From Acidimicrobiaceae bacterium (GTDB taxonomy: Bacteria > Actinomycetota > Acidimicrobiia > Acidimicrobiales > RAAP-2): a stretch of 64,000 nt of DNA. Below, piece by piece: positions 9,046 through 18,969 of the stretch. The notes below the pieces were generated by a model, which was not told where the DNA came from, did not search any database, and worked only from the letters and a program-made list of their open reading frames with translations. Position numbers and translations under genes: made by a program. The DNA lies in assembly GCA_003153575.1 (NCBI GenBank), contig PLZW01000001.1, positions 34,438 to 98,437 of the forward strand, written 5' to 3'. How positions within the stretch are numbered: position 1 is the first letter of the stretch; every line of letters starts with the position of its first letter.

Positions 9046-10209
9046 TCAGTAGGAGCGGGGCAGCCCGAGCGAGTGCTGAGCGACGTAGTTGAGGATCATC
9101 TCGCGGCTGACCGGGGCGATGCGGAGCAGTCGGGCCATGCCCCACAGATCGGCGATGCCGTACTCGGTGGACATGCCGTTGCCGCCATGGGTCTGGATCG
9201 ACTGGTCGAGGGCGGCGAGAGTGGCTTCGGCGGCGGCGTACTTGGCCATGTTGGCCGTCTCGCCGGCCAGCGGTGAGTCGCCGTCGTGGTCGCAGTACCA
9301 GGCGGCCTTGTCGGTCATCAGCCGGGCCAGCTCCACTTCGATCTTGCACTTGGCCAGCGGGTGGGCGATGCCCTGGTGGCGGGCGATGGGAGTGCCCCAT
9401 ACCTCCCGGGTCGACGCGTACTCCGCCGCCCGGTCGAGGGCGTAGCGGCCCATGCCGTTGGCGGTGGCGGCCGACAGGATGCGCTCGGGATTGAGTCCGA
9501 AGAACACTTGGCGCAGGCCCTCGCCTTCCTCGCCGATCAGGCGGTCGGCATCCACCTCGACGTTGTCGAAGAAGAGGGTGTACTGCTTCTCGGGGGCGGT
9601 GATCTCGACGGGCAGGACCTGCTTGTCGAGCCCGGGGGTGTCGACGTCGACCACGAACAGCGACAGGCGGCCGCGGCCGGTGTCGGGATCCACACCCGAC
9701 TTCGTCACGACGAGGATGGCCTCGCACTCGTCGACCCCGGAGATGTAGTACTTCTGCCCGTTGAGCCGGTAGAGGTCGCCGTCCTTGGTGGCCGTCAGCC
9801 CGAGGTTGTGCGAGTTCGAGCCGGCGTCGGGCTCGGTGATGGCGAAGGCCATCTTCAGCTCGCCGGTGGCGAAGCGGGGCAGCCAACGCTGCTTCTGGGC
9901 CTCGGTCCCGAACTTGGCGATGATCGTGGCGCAGATGGCCGGCGACACGACGATGACCAGCAGCGGGCAGCCCTGGGCGGCGAGCTCTTCGGCCACGGCG
10001 GCCAGCTCGGTGATGCCGCCGCCGCCCCCGCCGTACTCCTCGGGCACGTTGACCCCGAGGAACCCCTGCTCGGCCACGGCGTTCCAGAGTTCGTCGGTCC
10101 GCTCGTCGGCGTGGGCCTTCTCGACGTAGTACCCGTGGCCGAACTTGGCGGCGATCGAGCTGACGGCGTCGCGCAGCATCCGGAGCTCGTCGGATTCGGT
10201 GAAGTCCAT
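9046..10209 (-). CDS. Acyl-CoA dehydrogenase
   Basis: 387 aa, normal for the FAD-dependent acyl-CoA dehydrogenase family that makes the alpha,beta-double bond of an acyl-CoA. The N-terminal helical domain is followed by the FAD/substrate segment FAITEPDAGSNSHNL (residues about 125–140), and the C-terminal helical domain includes QTHGGNGMSTEYGIADLWG with the FAD-contacting glycines. I chose the ATG at 10209 because AGGAGG sits five bases upstream; the longer frame to 10287 has no such support. It lies 81 bases downstream of the AtuA-family gene and is probably co-transcribed with the carboxylase genes. The substrate is unknown; context suggests a branched or isoprenoid acyl-CoA. Confidence 0.9.
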   Translation of the reverse strand: MDFTESDELRMLRDAVSSIAAKFGHGYYVEKAHADERTDELWNAVAEQGFLGVNVPEEYGGGGGGITELAAVAEELAAQGCPLLVIVVSPAICATIIAKFGTEAQKQRWLPRFATGELKMAFAITEPDAGSNSHNLGLTATKDGDLYRLNGQKYYISGVDECEAILVVTKSGVDPDTGRGRLSLFVVDVDTPGLDKQVLPVEITAPEKQYTLFFDNVEVDADRLIGEEGEGLRQVFFGLNPERILSAATANGMGRYALDRAAEYASTREVWGTPIARHQGIAHPLAKCKIEVELARLMTDKAAWYCDHDGDSPLAGETANMAKYAAAEATLAALDQSIQTHGGNGMSTEYGIADLWGMARLLRIAPVSREMILNYVAQHSLGLPRSY

Positions 10210-10290
10210 GGGTGCCTCCTGGCACTGCCCCGGCGGGTGGCCGGTCCCGGTGGTTCCGGATCGGAGGGACGGGCCCTCCCGGCGCACAGG

Positions 10291-12117
10291 TTACGACGAG
10301 CGGGGCACCAGGTGGACCGGGACGTCGACCAGTCGGCTGCGCAGGTACTCGCCGAGTCCCTTGGCCTGTGGGTCCGGCCGGGTGGAGGACGCCACTCCTT
10401 CACCGAGCAGGCCGACCACCACGAAGTTGAGGGCACGCAGACGCGGGAAGGCGTGACGCTGGACGGCCAGACCCGCAGCCTCCGGCAGCAGTGTGCGGAA
10501 CCGCTCGAGGGTGAGCTCGGCGTCGAGCCATGTCCACGCCTCGTCCGAGCGGGCCCACAGGCCCACGTTGGCATTGCCGCCCTTGTCGCCCGAGCGGGCG
10601 CCGATGAGCGTGCCGAGGGGCAGTCGGACCGTGGCCCCGGTCGACGGGACCGTCCCGCTCCGAGCGGACGGCACGGCGTCCGGAGTGACGGTCACGCCCG
10701 GGGCGAGGGAGGCATCGGCACCGTCCACCACCGGGGTCCCCTCGAGGGCTCGGTGACGGTGGTGGGGGACGTCCACCCGGGTGCCGTCGGCGCCCACCAC
10801 GGTCGGCACCACCAGGCGGGCCGGGAGGAGTGCCGGCCAGAAGACGCCGTAGGCGGTGGCCGCCCCCGGGGGGGCGGTCAAGTGGAGGCCGGGATAGCCG
10901 GCCAGGGCCAGCTCGGTGGCCGCCCCCGAGAACCGCCGACCGACGCGGTCGGCGTCCTCGTCCTTGACGGTCACCCGGAGCTGGGCGGTGGCCTCGACGT
11001 TGGTGACGGCGTCGGGCTTGTCCGAGCGGATCAGCCGGGCGTCGAACTCGGCGAACTGACCGGCCCCGCCCAGGGCGGCGCCCAGCGAGCGCACGGTGAG
11101 GTCGGCCTTGGCCTCGATGTCGAGGCCGGTGAGCACGAAGGTCATCGAATTGCGCCAGCCGCCGAGCAGGTTCAGGCAGACTTTGACGTCCCCGGGGGCA
11201 GGCAGGCCGCGCGTGCCCGAGAGCCGGACGCGGTCCGGTCCGTCCTCGGCCACGCAGATGGTGTCGAAGCGGGCCACCACGTCGGTGTTGGCATAGTGGT
11301 GGCCGCCGATCTCGTAGAGGAGCTGCGCGGTCACGGTGCCGACGGTGACGGCGCCGCCGGTGCCCGGGTGCTTGGTGATGACCGAGGACCCGTCGGCCTC
11401 CACTTCGGCGATGGGGAAGCCCGGATGCTCCATGCCCGGGATCTCGGTGAAGAAGGCGTAGTTCCCCCCGGTGGCCTGGGGGCCGCACTCGATCACGTGG
11501 CCGGCCACCACCGCGCCGGCCAGGGCGTCCCAGTCGGTCTCGGTCCAACCGTGGTGCCAGGCGGCGGGACCCACCACCAGCGAAGCATCGGTCACCCGCG
11601 GGCACACGACCACGTCGGCGCCGCCGGCCAGCGCTTCGACGATGGGCCAGGCGCCGAGGTAGGCGTTGGCCGACACCACGGTGCCCTCGGCCCGTTCCAA
11701 CGGGACCCCGGTGTCGAGGTGGGCGAGGGGGTGGCCGTCGGCCCGCAGCTCCCCGACCCGGGGCAGCAGGTCGTCGCCCTCGATGTGGGCCACCGACACA
11801 GCCAGGCCCAACCGGTCGGCCAGCCGGCCCACCTGGTCGGCCAGTCCCGCCGGGTTGAGTCCGCCGGCGTTGGTGACCACCTTGATCCCCCGGTCCACGC
11901 AGGTGCCGAGGACCTCTTCCATCTGCGTGAGGAAGGTGTGGGCCCAACCGCGTGAGGCGTCGCGCTGCATCCCCTTCCACAGGATGAGCATGGTCAGCTC
12001 GGCGAGCCAGTCGCCGGTCAGCACGTCGATGGGTCCGCCCTCGACCATCTCCTTGGCGGCGGACAGGCGGTCGCCGTAGAAGCCGGAGCAGTTGGCGATC
12101 CGCAGCGGCGCGCTCAC
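10291..12117 (-). CDS. AtuA-family (DUF1446) acyclic terpene utilisation protein
   Basis: 608 aa. The N-terminal about 450 residues match the DUF1446/AtuA family (start SAPLRIANCSGFYGDR, then DVLTGDWLAELTM and ECGPQATGGNY). The C-terminal about 110 residues form the ferredoxin-like AtuA C-terminal domain (GARSGDKGGNANVGLW). Family knowledge: AtuA is required for citronellol/geraniol degradation in Pseudomonas, but its reaction is unknown. The GTG at 12117 overlaps the upstream carboxylase stop as GTGA, so translation is probably coupled. The open frame continues upstream to 13488, but that part is a shadow of the biotin carboxylase gene. Good confidence in the family, low in the substrate. 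Confidence 0.88.
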   Translation of the reverse strand: MSAPLRIANCSGFYGDRLSAAKEMVEGGPIDVLTGDWLAELTMLILWKGMQRDASRGWAHTFLTQMEEVLGTCVDRGIKVVTNAGGLNPAGLADQVGRLADRLGLAVSVAHIEGDDLLPRVGELRADGHPLAHLDTGVPLERAEGTVVSANAYLGAWPIVEALAGGADVVVCPRVTDASLVVGPAAWHHGWTETDWDALAGAVVAGHVIECGPQATGGNYAFFTEIPGMEHPGFPIAEVEADGSSVITKHPGTGGAVTVGTVTAQLLYEIGGHHYANTDVVARFDTICVAEDGPDRVRLSGTRGLPAPGDVKVCLNLLGGWRNSMTFVLTGLDIEAKADLTVRSLGAALGGAGQFAEFDARLIRSDKPDAVTNVEATAQLRVTVKDEDADRVGRRFSGAATELALAGYPGLHLTAPPGAATAYGVFWPALLPARLVVPTVVGADGTRVDVPHHRHRALEGTPVVDGADASLAPGVTVTPDAVPSARSGTVPSTGATVRLPLGTLIGARSGDKGGNANVGLWARSDEAWTWLDAELTLERFRTLLPEAAGLAVQRHAFPRLRALNFVVVGLLGEGVASSTRPDPQAKGLGEYLRSRLVDVPVHLVPRSS

Positions 12118-14195
12118 GCCGGACCCCCGTCGGCGCCGTCGCCCCCGGATGCGGGCGCGGCGTCGGCCTCGACCACCACCAGGATCCGTCCGGTCTCCAC
12201 TTGCTCTCCCTCGGTCACGTCCACCTCCAACACCATTCCGGAAGCACCGGCGTGCACCGAGTGCTCCATCTTCATCGCCTCGAGCACCACCAGGAGCTGC
12301 CCGGTCTCGACCCGGTCGCCCGGTCGCACCGCCACCCGGACCACGCCGCCGGGCATGGGCGCCAGCGCCGAACCGGCGGCGATCTGCTCGGCGGCCACCG
12401 GCAGCCGCTCCACCTCGACCAGTCGGCTCGATCCGTCGGGACCGTCGACATAGGTGACGTCCCGGACCCGCTGGACGGCATAGCGGCGGGTCACCCCGTC
12501 CACGGCGAGGGTCACCCCGTCGGGTGCGACGTGGCCGACCGAACCGTCGAGCGGTTCGCCGTCGATCGTCACCTCGACCACCGTGCGGCCCCGACGACCC
12601 ATCCGGTAGGCCACGCGGAATGTGGCCGACCCCGACTCGAAGGCGATCTCCTGACGGTCGACGATGTTGTTGCGCCACCCCGACGGCAGGGTGGCCAACA
12701 CCCCGGCCCCGCGCCGGCGGGCGGCCTGTCCTGCCACCGCGGCGGCCACGGCATGGCGGCCGGCGGCGGCCACGTCGGCCAGCGGGGCAGCCAGGCGGGC
12801 GAGCCCGTGGCGTTCGAGGAAGCCGGTGTCGGTGGCACCGGCCCCGAACGCCTCGTGGCGCAATGTCCGCACGAGGAGGTCCCGATTGGTGGTCACCCCG
12901 TGGATGCGGGCATCGGCCAGGACGGCGGCCAGTGCGGCGGTGGCCTCGCTCCGGGTCGGTGCGTGGACCACGACCTTGGCCAGCATCGGGTCGTAGTGGG
13001 GGCTGACCACGCCGCCGGACTCGACACCCGAGTCGACGCGTACGCCGGGGCGGTCGTCGGGCACGGTGAACTCGTGGAGGTCGCCGGTCGACGGCAACCA
13101 CCCGGCGGCGGGGTCCTCGGCGTAGAGGCGGGCCTCGATGGCGTGGCCGACGGGGCCCCGGGCCACCGCCTCGTGGACCTCGGCCGGCAGCCCGGCCCCT
13201 CCGGCGATGAGCAGCTGGAGGCGCACCAGGTCGAGCCCGGTCACCTCCTCGGTCACCGGGTGTTCCACCTGGAGCCGGGTGTTCATCTCCAAGAAGTAGG
13301 GGGCACCCTCGCCCGACCCGTCGGTGCCCTCGGTGTCGAGCACGAACTCCACCGTCCCGGCGTTGACGTAGTCGACGGCCCGGGCGGCGGCCACTGCGGC
13401 CTCGGACAGTCGGGCGCGCAGTGCCGGCCCGACCACCGGCGAAGGCGCCTCCTCGATGATCTTCTGGTGGCGGCGCTGGATGCTGCATTCGCGCTCGAAT
13501 AGGGCGACGGTGTCACCGTGGGCATCGGCCAGCACCTGGACCTCGATGTGGCGGGGGGCCGTGACATAGCGCTCGAGGAACAAGGTCCCGTCCCCGAAGG
13601 CCGAGCGCGCCTCGCGCCCGGCGCCGGCGAGCGCGTCGGCCAGGTCGTCCGGTCCCGCCACGATGCGCATCCCGCGTCCGCCTCCGCCGGCCGAGGCCTT
13701 GACCAACAGCGGCCAGCCGAGTTGCTCCACCGCGGACGGGTCCGGCGACCGGTCGCCCTCCACGGTGATCGACGGCAGGGTGGGCACCCCGGCTGCCCGC
13801 ATCAGCTCCTTGGACCCGATCTTCGACCCCATGGCGTCGATGGCCTCGGGGGAGGGGCCCACCCAGATGAGGCCGGCGTCGAGGACGGCCCGGGCGAAGG
13901 CACCCGACTCGGACAGGAAGCCGTAGCCGGGATGGACGGCGTCGGCGCCGGTCCGGCGGGCGGCCTCGAGCACCAGGTCGTGGCGGAGGTAGGTGTCGGC
14001 CGGGGCGGTTCCCGGTAGCCGGACGGCGAGGTCGGCCTCGGTCACGTGGGGGCTGGCGGCGTCGGCGTCCGAGTGGACGGCGACCGTGGTGATGCCCATG
14101 GCGCGGGCGGTCCGCATGATGCGGCGCGCGATCTCCCCGCGGTTGGCTACGAGGAGCGAGGTGATGGGTCGGAGTCCGGGTCCGGTGGTCGTCAC
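12114..14195 (-). CDS. Acyl-CoA carboxylase biotin carboxylase/BCCP subunit
   Basis: 693 aa. ITSLLVANRGEIARRI opens the biotin carboxylase domain; the glycine-rich ATP loop GGGGRGMRIV and the active-site stretch FLEMNTRLQVEHPVTE follow. The C-terminal BCCP domain carries EAMKMEHS, with the biotinylated lysine. The enzyme carboxylates its own biotin with bicarbonate and ATP, then passes CO2 to the partner carboxyltransferase encoded just upstream. Five bases separate it from that gene, and it overlaps the AtuA-family gene downstream. Its architecture fits methylcrotonyl-, propionyl- or geranyl-CoA carboxylase alpha subunits; the AtuA neighbour favours a geranyl-CoA-like or similar branched substrate. 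Confidence 0.93.
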   Translation of the reverse strand: MTTTGPGLRPITSLLVANRGEIARRIMRTARAMGITTVAVHSDADAASPHVTEADLAVRLPGTAPADTYLRHDLVLEAARRTGADAVHPGYGFLSESGAFARAVLDAGLIWVGPSPEAIDAMGSKIGSKELMRAAGVPTLPSITVEGDRSPDPSAVEQLGWPLLVKASAGGGGRGMRIVAGPDDLADALAGAGREARSAFGDGTLFLERYVTAPRHIEVQVLADAHGDTVALFERECSIQRRHQKIIEEAPSPVVGPALRARLSEAAVAAARAVDYVNAGTVEFVLDTEGTDGSGEGAPYFLEMNTRLQVEHPVTEEVTGLDLVRLQLLIAGGAGLPAEVHEAVARGPVGHAIEARLYAEDPAAGWLPSTGDLHEFTVPDDRPGVRVDSGVESGGVVSPHYDPMLAKVVVHAPTRSEATAALAAVLADARIHGVTTNRDLLVRTLRHEAFGAGATDTGFLERHGLARLAAPLADVAAAGRHAVAAAVAGQAARRRGAGVLATLPSGWRNNIVDRQEIAFESGSATFRVAYRMGRRGRTVVEVTIDGEPLDGSVGHVAPDGVTLAVDGVTRRYAVQRVRDVTYVDGPDGSSRLVEVERLPVAAEQIAAGSALAPMPGGVVRVAVRPGDRVETGQLLVVLEAMKMEHSVHAGASGMVLEVDVTEGEQVETGRILVVVEADAAPASGGDGADGGPA

Positions 14196-14200
14196 TCACA

Positions 14201-15799
14201 TCACATCCGGAACACGCCGTAGCCGCGGGTCCCGGTGGTCGCCTGGCTGTCGATGACCGACAGGCACAGGCCCAGCACGGTGCGGGTGTCGCGTGGGTCG
14301 ATGATGCCGTCGTCGTAGAGACGGGACGACAGGTAGAGGGGGAGTGACTCGGACTCGATCTGGGCCTCCACGAGCGCCCGCATGGCCTCGTCGGCTGCTT
14401 CGTCGAAGGGGACTCCTTTGGATGCCGCCGACTGGCGCCCGACGATGGACAGCACGCCGGCCAGCTGGGCCGGGCCCATCACCGCCGAGCGGGCGTTCGG
14501 CCAGGCGAACAGGAAGCGGGGGTCGTAGGCCCGTCCGCACATGCCGTAGTTGCCGGCGCCGTAGGAGGCCCCGATGTTGACGGTCAGATGGGGGACCGAC
14601 GAGTTGGCGACGGCGTTGATCATCATCGCCCCGTGCTTGATGATGCCGCCCTGCTCGTACTCCTTGCCCACCATGTAGCCGGTGGTGTTCTGGAGGAAGA
14701 GGAGCGGCACGTCGATCTGGTTCGCCAGCTGGATGAACTGGGTCGCCTTGTGGGCCTCCTCGGAGAACAGGACGCCGCGGTGGTTGGCCAGGACGCCGAT
14801 CGGGTAGCCGTGGATGGAGGCCCAGCCGGTTACCAGACTGGCGCCGTAGAGCGGCTTGAACTCGTCGAACCGCGAGCCGTCCACCACCCGGCCCAGGACC
14901 TCACGGGGGTCGAACGGCATCTTGGGGTCGGCCGACGCGATACCCAGCAGCTCGTCGGGATCGTGGACCGGGTCGTCGGCCGGCTCGGTCGGCCCCGGGC
15001 CATGCTTGCGCCAGTGCAGGCGGCGGACGATCTGGCGACCCAGGCGGATGGCGTCGAGTTCGTCCACGGCCAGGTAGTCGGCCAGCCCCGACACCCGGGC
15101 ATGCATCGAGGCACCCCCGAGCTCCTCGTCGGTCGACTCCTCGCCGGTGGCCATCTTGACCAGGGGCGGCCCACCCAGGAACACCTTCGAGCGCTGCTCG
15201 ATCATCACCACGTAGTCGCTCATGCCCGGGACGTACGCCCCGCCGGCGGTGGCGTTGCCGAAGACCAGGGACACCGTCGGGATGGCCGCCGCCGAGTGCC
15301 GGGTGATGTCCCGGAAGGCCCGCCCACCGGGGATGAACAGCTCGGCCTGGGACGGCAGGTCCGCTCCGCCCGATTCGGTGAGGTTGACCGAGGGCAGCCG
15401 GTTGGCCTGCGCGATGTCCGACCCGCGGGCGCCCTTGCGGAACGACCACGGGTTCATGGCCCCGCCCCGCACGGTGGGGTCGGTGGCGCTGATCAGTACC
15501 TCGACGCCTTCGACCACGCCGATCCCGAGGATGGAGGACGCGCCCACCTTGTACTCGGTACCCCAGGCCGCGAACGGGCACAGCTCGAGGAAAGGTGCGT
15601 CGCGGTCGAGGAGGAGTTCGATGCGCTCCCTCGCCGTGAGCTTCCCGCGCTCTTTGTGGCGGGCGACGTAGCGCTCGCCACCGCCGGCCCGGGCCGTGGC
15701 CAACTCGGCGTTGACCAGTTCGAGACCCTCCAACAGGGCGCGCTCGTTGACCCGGAACGTATCCGAGTTCGGGTCGATGGTGGTCGGGAGTACGGGCAT
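14201..15799 (-). CDS. Acyl-CoA carboxylase carboxyltransferase subunit
   Basis: 532 aa, typical for carboxyltransferase beta subunits of the MCC/GCC class. Visible landmarks are LTARERIELLLD near the N-terminus, the N-domain oxyanion segment GNATAGGAYVPGMSDY and the C-domain glycine-rich region INIGASYGAGNYGMCGR-like (MTVNIGASYGAGNYGM in substance), followed by RFLFAWPNARSAVMG. It transfers CO2 from biotin to the acyl-CoA. The ATG at 15799 was chosen over an upstream ATG at 15881 because the promoter-like TATTCT lies downstream of the latter. It is the first gene of the operon with the BC/BCCP, AtuA-family and acyl-CoA dehydrogenase genes. The GGAYVPGMSDY form resembles geranyl-CoA carboxylases more than methylcrotonyl-CoA carboxylases; this is a weak inference. 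Confidence 0.92.
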   Translation of the reverse strand: MPVLPTTIDPNSDTFRVNERALLEGLELVNAELATARAGGGERYVARHKERGKLTARERIELLLDRDAPFLELCPFAAWGTEYKVGASSILGIGVVEGVEVLISATDPTVRGGAMNPWSFRKGARGSDIAQANRLPSVNLTESGGADLPSQAELFIPGGRAFRDITRHSAAAIPTVSLVFGNATAGGAYVPGMSDYVVMIEQRSKVFLGGPPLVKMATGEESTDEELGGASMHARVSGLADYLAVDELDAIRLGRQIVRRLHWRKHGPGPTEPADDPVHDPDELLGIASADPKMPFDPREVLGRVVDGSRFDEFKPLYGASLVTGWASIHGYPIGVLANHRGVLFSEEAHKATQFIQLANQIDVPLLFLQNTTGYMVGKEYEQGGIIKHGAMMINAVANSSVPHLTVNIGASYGAGNYGMCGRAYDPRFLFAWPNARSAVMGPAQLAGVLSIVGRQSAASKGVPFDEAADEAMRALVEAQIESESLPLYLSSRLYDDGIIDPRDTRTVLGLCLSVIDSQATTGTRGYGVFRM

Positions 15800-15867
15800 G
15801 GGGTCGATGTCCCCTGGTCGGGGACGTGCGCCGGGGTTGGGGTCGCATCGACCCGGCCGACGTGGGA

Positions 15868-15873
15868 AGAATA
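15868..15873 (-). promoter_or_regulatory. Putative -10 (TATTCT) of the acyl-CoA carboxylase operon
   Basis: TATTCT on the minus strand, about 70 bases before the chosen carboxyltransferase ATG. It is the best TANNNT in the short gap divergent from the glmU-like gene. No clear -35 is visible. Confidence 0.35.
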
Positions 15874-15943
15874 GGCCCATGACCTCCCCACCGCGTGACG
15901 ACGTCTTCAGTCCCGCACCGGTCGGCCCGACGGAGGTGCGGGC

Positions 15944-17125
15944 ATGGTGATCCGCACCTACCCCCAGGGGTCGCCCGACGATTGGGAGTCCGCGTCGGTG
16001 GGCACGACCCGGCCGGGGCCGGCCGGCCGGCCCCTGTCGGCCGTGGTCCTGGCCGCCGGCCACGGCACCCGGATGCGGTCCGCCCGCCCGAAGCCGCTCC
16101 ACCGTCTGTGCGGCCGCCCGATGATCCTTCACGTCCTCGACGCGCTGGCCGAGCTGCCGGTGACCCGCGTGGTGGTCGTGGTGGGGCACCGGGCCGAGTG
16201 GGTCACCAAGACGCTGATCGAGCACGCTCCGACGGGCATGGCCATCGAGTTCGTGGAGCAGGCGGAGCAGCGGGGGACCGGCGACGCCATGTCGGTGGCT
16301 CTCACCGGCCTGCCCGACGAGGACGACGGCGAGGACGGGGACGTGGTCGTCCTGCCCGGTGACACCCCGCTGCTGCGGCCCGGCACACTGGCGCGCCTGG
16401 TGCGGGTCCACCGGGCCCAGGACGACGCGGCCACCTTGCTGACCGCGGTGCTCGACGACCCGACCGGGTACGGCCGGGTCGTGCGGGGCCGCGACGATGC
16501 CGTCGCCCGGGTGGTGGAGGACGTTGACGCCACCGACGACGAGCTCGAGGTCTGTGAGATCAACACCTCGATGTACTGCTTCAAGCGGAGCGTGCTGGCA
16601 CCGTCGCTGCGACGGCTCAGCCCGGCCAACGCCCAGGGCGAGTACTACCTGACCGACGTGGTGGAGGTCCTCTACGAGGCCGGCCACCGGGTGGGCTCGG
16701 TGGTGGTGGAGGACACCATGGAGGTGGCCGGGGTGAACGACCGGGCCCAGCTGGCGGTGGCCGAGGCCGAGCTGCGGGACCGGATCAACGAACGCTGGAT
16801 GCGCAGGGGCGTGACGATGTGGGACCCCCAGACCACCTATATCGACGTCGAGGTGGCCCTGGCCACCGATGTGGTGCTGTTGCCCGGGGTCATCCTGCAG
16901 GGGGCCTGCGTCGTGGGTGAGCACGCCGAGATCGGTCCCGACACCCGGCTGGTGGACACCACGGTCGGAGAGGGCGCGGTGATCGCCTCCAGTGTCTGCC
17001 GGCGGTCGGTCGTCGGGGCCGACGCCCGCATCGGGCCGTTCGCCGTTCTGTCCGAGGGCGCCGAGGTCCCGGCCGGGGGCGCGGTCGGCCCGGCGGCATC
17101 TGACCCCGACGCCACGTCGCGGTAG
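15944..17125 (+). CDS. glmU: GlmU-like UDP-GlcNAc pyrophosphorylase, acetyltransferase end missing
   Basis: 393 aa against about 450–490 for full GlmU. The uridyltransferase domain is complete: SAVVLAAGHGTRM, RPKPLH with the catalytic Lys, VLPGDTPLL with the metal Asp, GYGRVVR, and EINTS in place of the usual E(I/V)NSG. The conserved linker DRINERWMRRGVTMWDP leads into a left-handed beta-helix of only a few coils, which stops at GPFAVLSEGAEVPAGG. The segment carrying the acetyltransferase His/Tyr/Asn residues is absent. It should make UDP-GlcNAc from GlcNAc-1-phosphate but not acetylate glucosamine-1-phosphate. GGAGGT eight bases upstream supports the ATG. The stop codon lies inside the predicted prs promoter, so there is no room for a lost 3' end. 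Confidence 0.85.
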   Translation: MVIRTYPQGSPDDWESASVGTTRPGPAGRPLSAVVLAAGHGTRMRSARPKPLHRLCGRPMILHVLDALAELPVTRVVVVVGHRAEWVTKTLIEHAPTGMAIEFVEQAEQRGTGDAMSVALTGLPDEDDGEDGDVVVLPGDTPLLRPGTLARLVRVHRAQDDAATLLTAVLDDPTGYGRVVRGRDDAVARVVEDVDATDDELEVCEINTSMYCFKRSVLAPSLRRLSPANAQGEYYLTDVVEVLYEAGHRVGSVVVEDTMEVAGVNDRAQLAVAEAELRDRINERWMRRGVTMWDPQTTYIDVEVALATDVVLLPGVILQGACVVGEHAEIGPDTRLVDTTVGEGAVIASSVCRRSVVGADARIGPFAVLSEGAEVPAGGAVGPAASDPDATSR

Positions 17126-17128
17126 CGT
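17123..17128 (+). promoter_or_regulatory. Putative -10 of prs (TAGCGT), leaderless
   Basis: TAGCGT ends six bases before the prs ATG, so the predicted transcript starts at or next to the start codon. Its first three bases are the stop codon of the glmU-like gene. Confidence 0.5.
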
Positions 17129-17134
17129 CGCCCC

Positions 17135-18106
<972 letters not shown>

Positions 18107-18115
18107 TCCCCGCTC

Positions 18116-18153
18116 GGGCCGGCCGCAGGGGGCGTGTGGCCCCTGGTCGGCCC
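18116..18153 (+). terminator. Hairpin after prs, terminator-like
   Basis: Outer stem GGGCCG/CGGCCC and inner stem CAGGGG/CCCCTG around a short loop begin ten bases after the prs stop. There is no T-tract, so it may be an actinobacterial I-shaped terminator or simply an mRNA-stabilising structure. The rplY promoter follows at once. Confidence 0.45.
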
Positions 18154-18160
18154 GTGCGTC

Positions 18161-18166
18161 TATCAT
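18161..18166 (+). promoter_or_regulatory. Putative -10 (TATCAT) of rplY
   Basis: TATCAT lies just after the hairpin. Transcription from here would give rplY a leader of about 90 bases. The -35 region is not recognisable. Confidence 0.45.
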
Positions 18167-18264
18167 GGTGAGCCGTCAGCAGCGGTCGCACCCGTTCCGT
18201 GCCCAGCGCACGACCGGGGGGCGTGACCCTGCGCTCGTCTGAGTGCCTCCCGAGGAGTTCCCGC

Positions 18265-18906
18265 ATGCCCGAAACCACACTCATCGCCCACACCGGCCGC
18301 GAGATCGGATCCAGTTCGACCCGTCGTCTGCGCTCCGAGGGCAAGATCCCCGGAGTGGTCTACGGCCATGGGTCCGAGCCGGTCTCGGTGGCCGTCGTCG
18401 CCCGCGAGTTCCAGATCGCCATGTCGGGCGAGGCCGGGCTCAACACCCTCCTCCAGCTCGACGTGGACGGCAAGAACCTGCTGACGATGGCCCGCGACAT
18501 CCAGCACCACCCGGTGCGCAACGTGGTGACCCACGTCGACTTCCTGATCGTCAACCGCGACGAGCTGATCAGCACCGAGGTCACCATCAACCTGGTGGGC
18601 GAAGCCGTCGAGGTGGCCCATGGCGACGGCATCGTCGACCAGCAGCTGTTCACGCTGCACGTCAAGGCCAAGCCGACCGAGATCCCGCCCTCGGTGGACA
18701 TCGACATCTCGTCCCTCATCATCGGTGGGGCGCTGCACGTGTCGGACATCGTCATCCCGGCCGGCGTCGAACTGGAGACCGACCCCGACGCCACCGTGGT
18801 GGCCGGCAACCCGCCCCGCGTGCAGGTGGCCACCGCCGCCGAGGAGGCAGCCGACGAGGAGGCCGCCGCCGCTGCCGCCGCCGAAGCCCCGGTCGAAGAG
18901 GCCTAG
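18265..18906 (+). CDS. rplY: Ribosomal protein bL25 / general stress protein Ctc
   Basis: 213 aa of the long CTC/TL5 type: an N-terminal 5S-rRNA-binding L25 domain (TGREIGSSSTRRLRSEGKIP, then GVVYGHG) and a C-terminal TL5 beta domain ending in an Ala/Glu-rich acidic tail (residues about 193–213). It binds 5S rRNA in the large subunit. I chose the ATG at 18265 because GAGGAG precedes it by about eight bases; the longer frame from 18199 adds an unrelated leader. It lies directly upstream of pth, a conserved actinobacterial pairing. Confidence 0.95.
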   Translation: MPETTLIAHTGREIGSSSTRRLRSEGKIPGVVYGHGSEPVSVAVVAREFQIAMSGEAGLNTLLQLDVDGKNLLTMARDIQHHPVRNVVTHVDFLIVNRDELISTEVTINLVGEAVEVAHGDGIVDQQLFTLHVKAKPTEIPPSVDIDISSLIIGGALHVSDIVIPAGVELETDPDATVVAGNPPRVQVATAAEEAADEEAAAAAAAEAPVEEA

Positions 18907-18969
18907 GCCCTGCTCCGCCGCCGCGACGGGGCGGGCGGGCCCCGCAAGGGCACGCCCGTCGACCTGCTG

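Noticed and set aside
9286..11955. 889-residue plus-strand open frame
   Set aside because: It is antisense to the acyl-CoA dehydrogenase and AtuA-family genes, with no domain.
15944..17134. Frameshift explaining the short GlmU
   Set aside because: There is no space for the missing coils before prs and no remnant of them in another frame.
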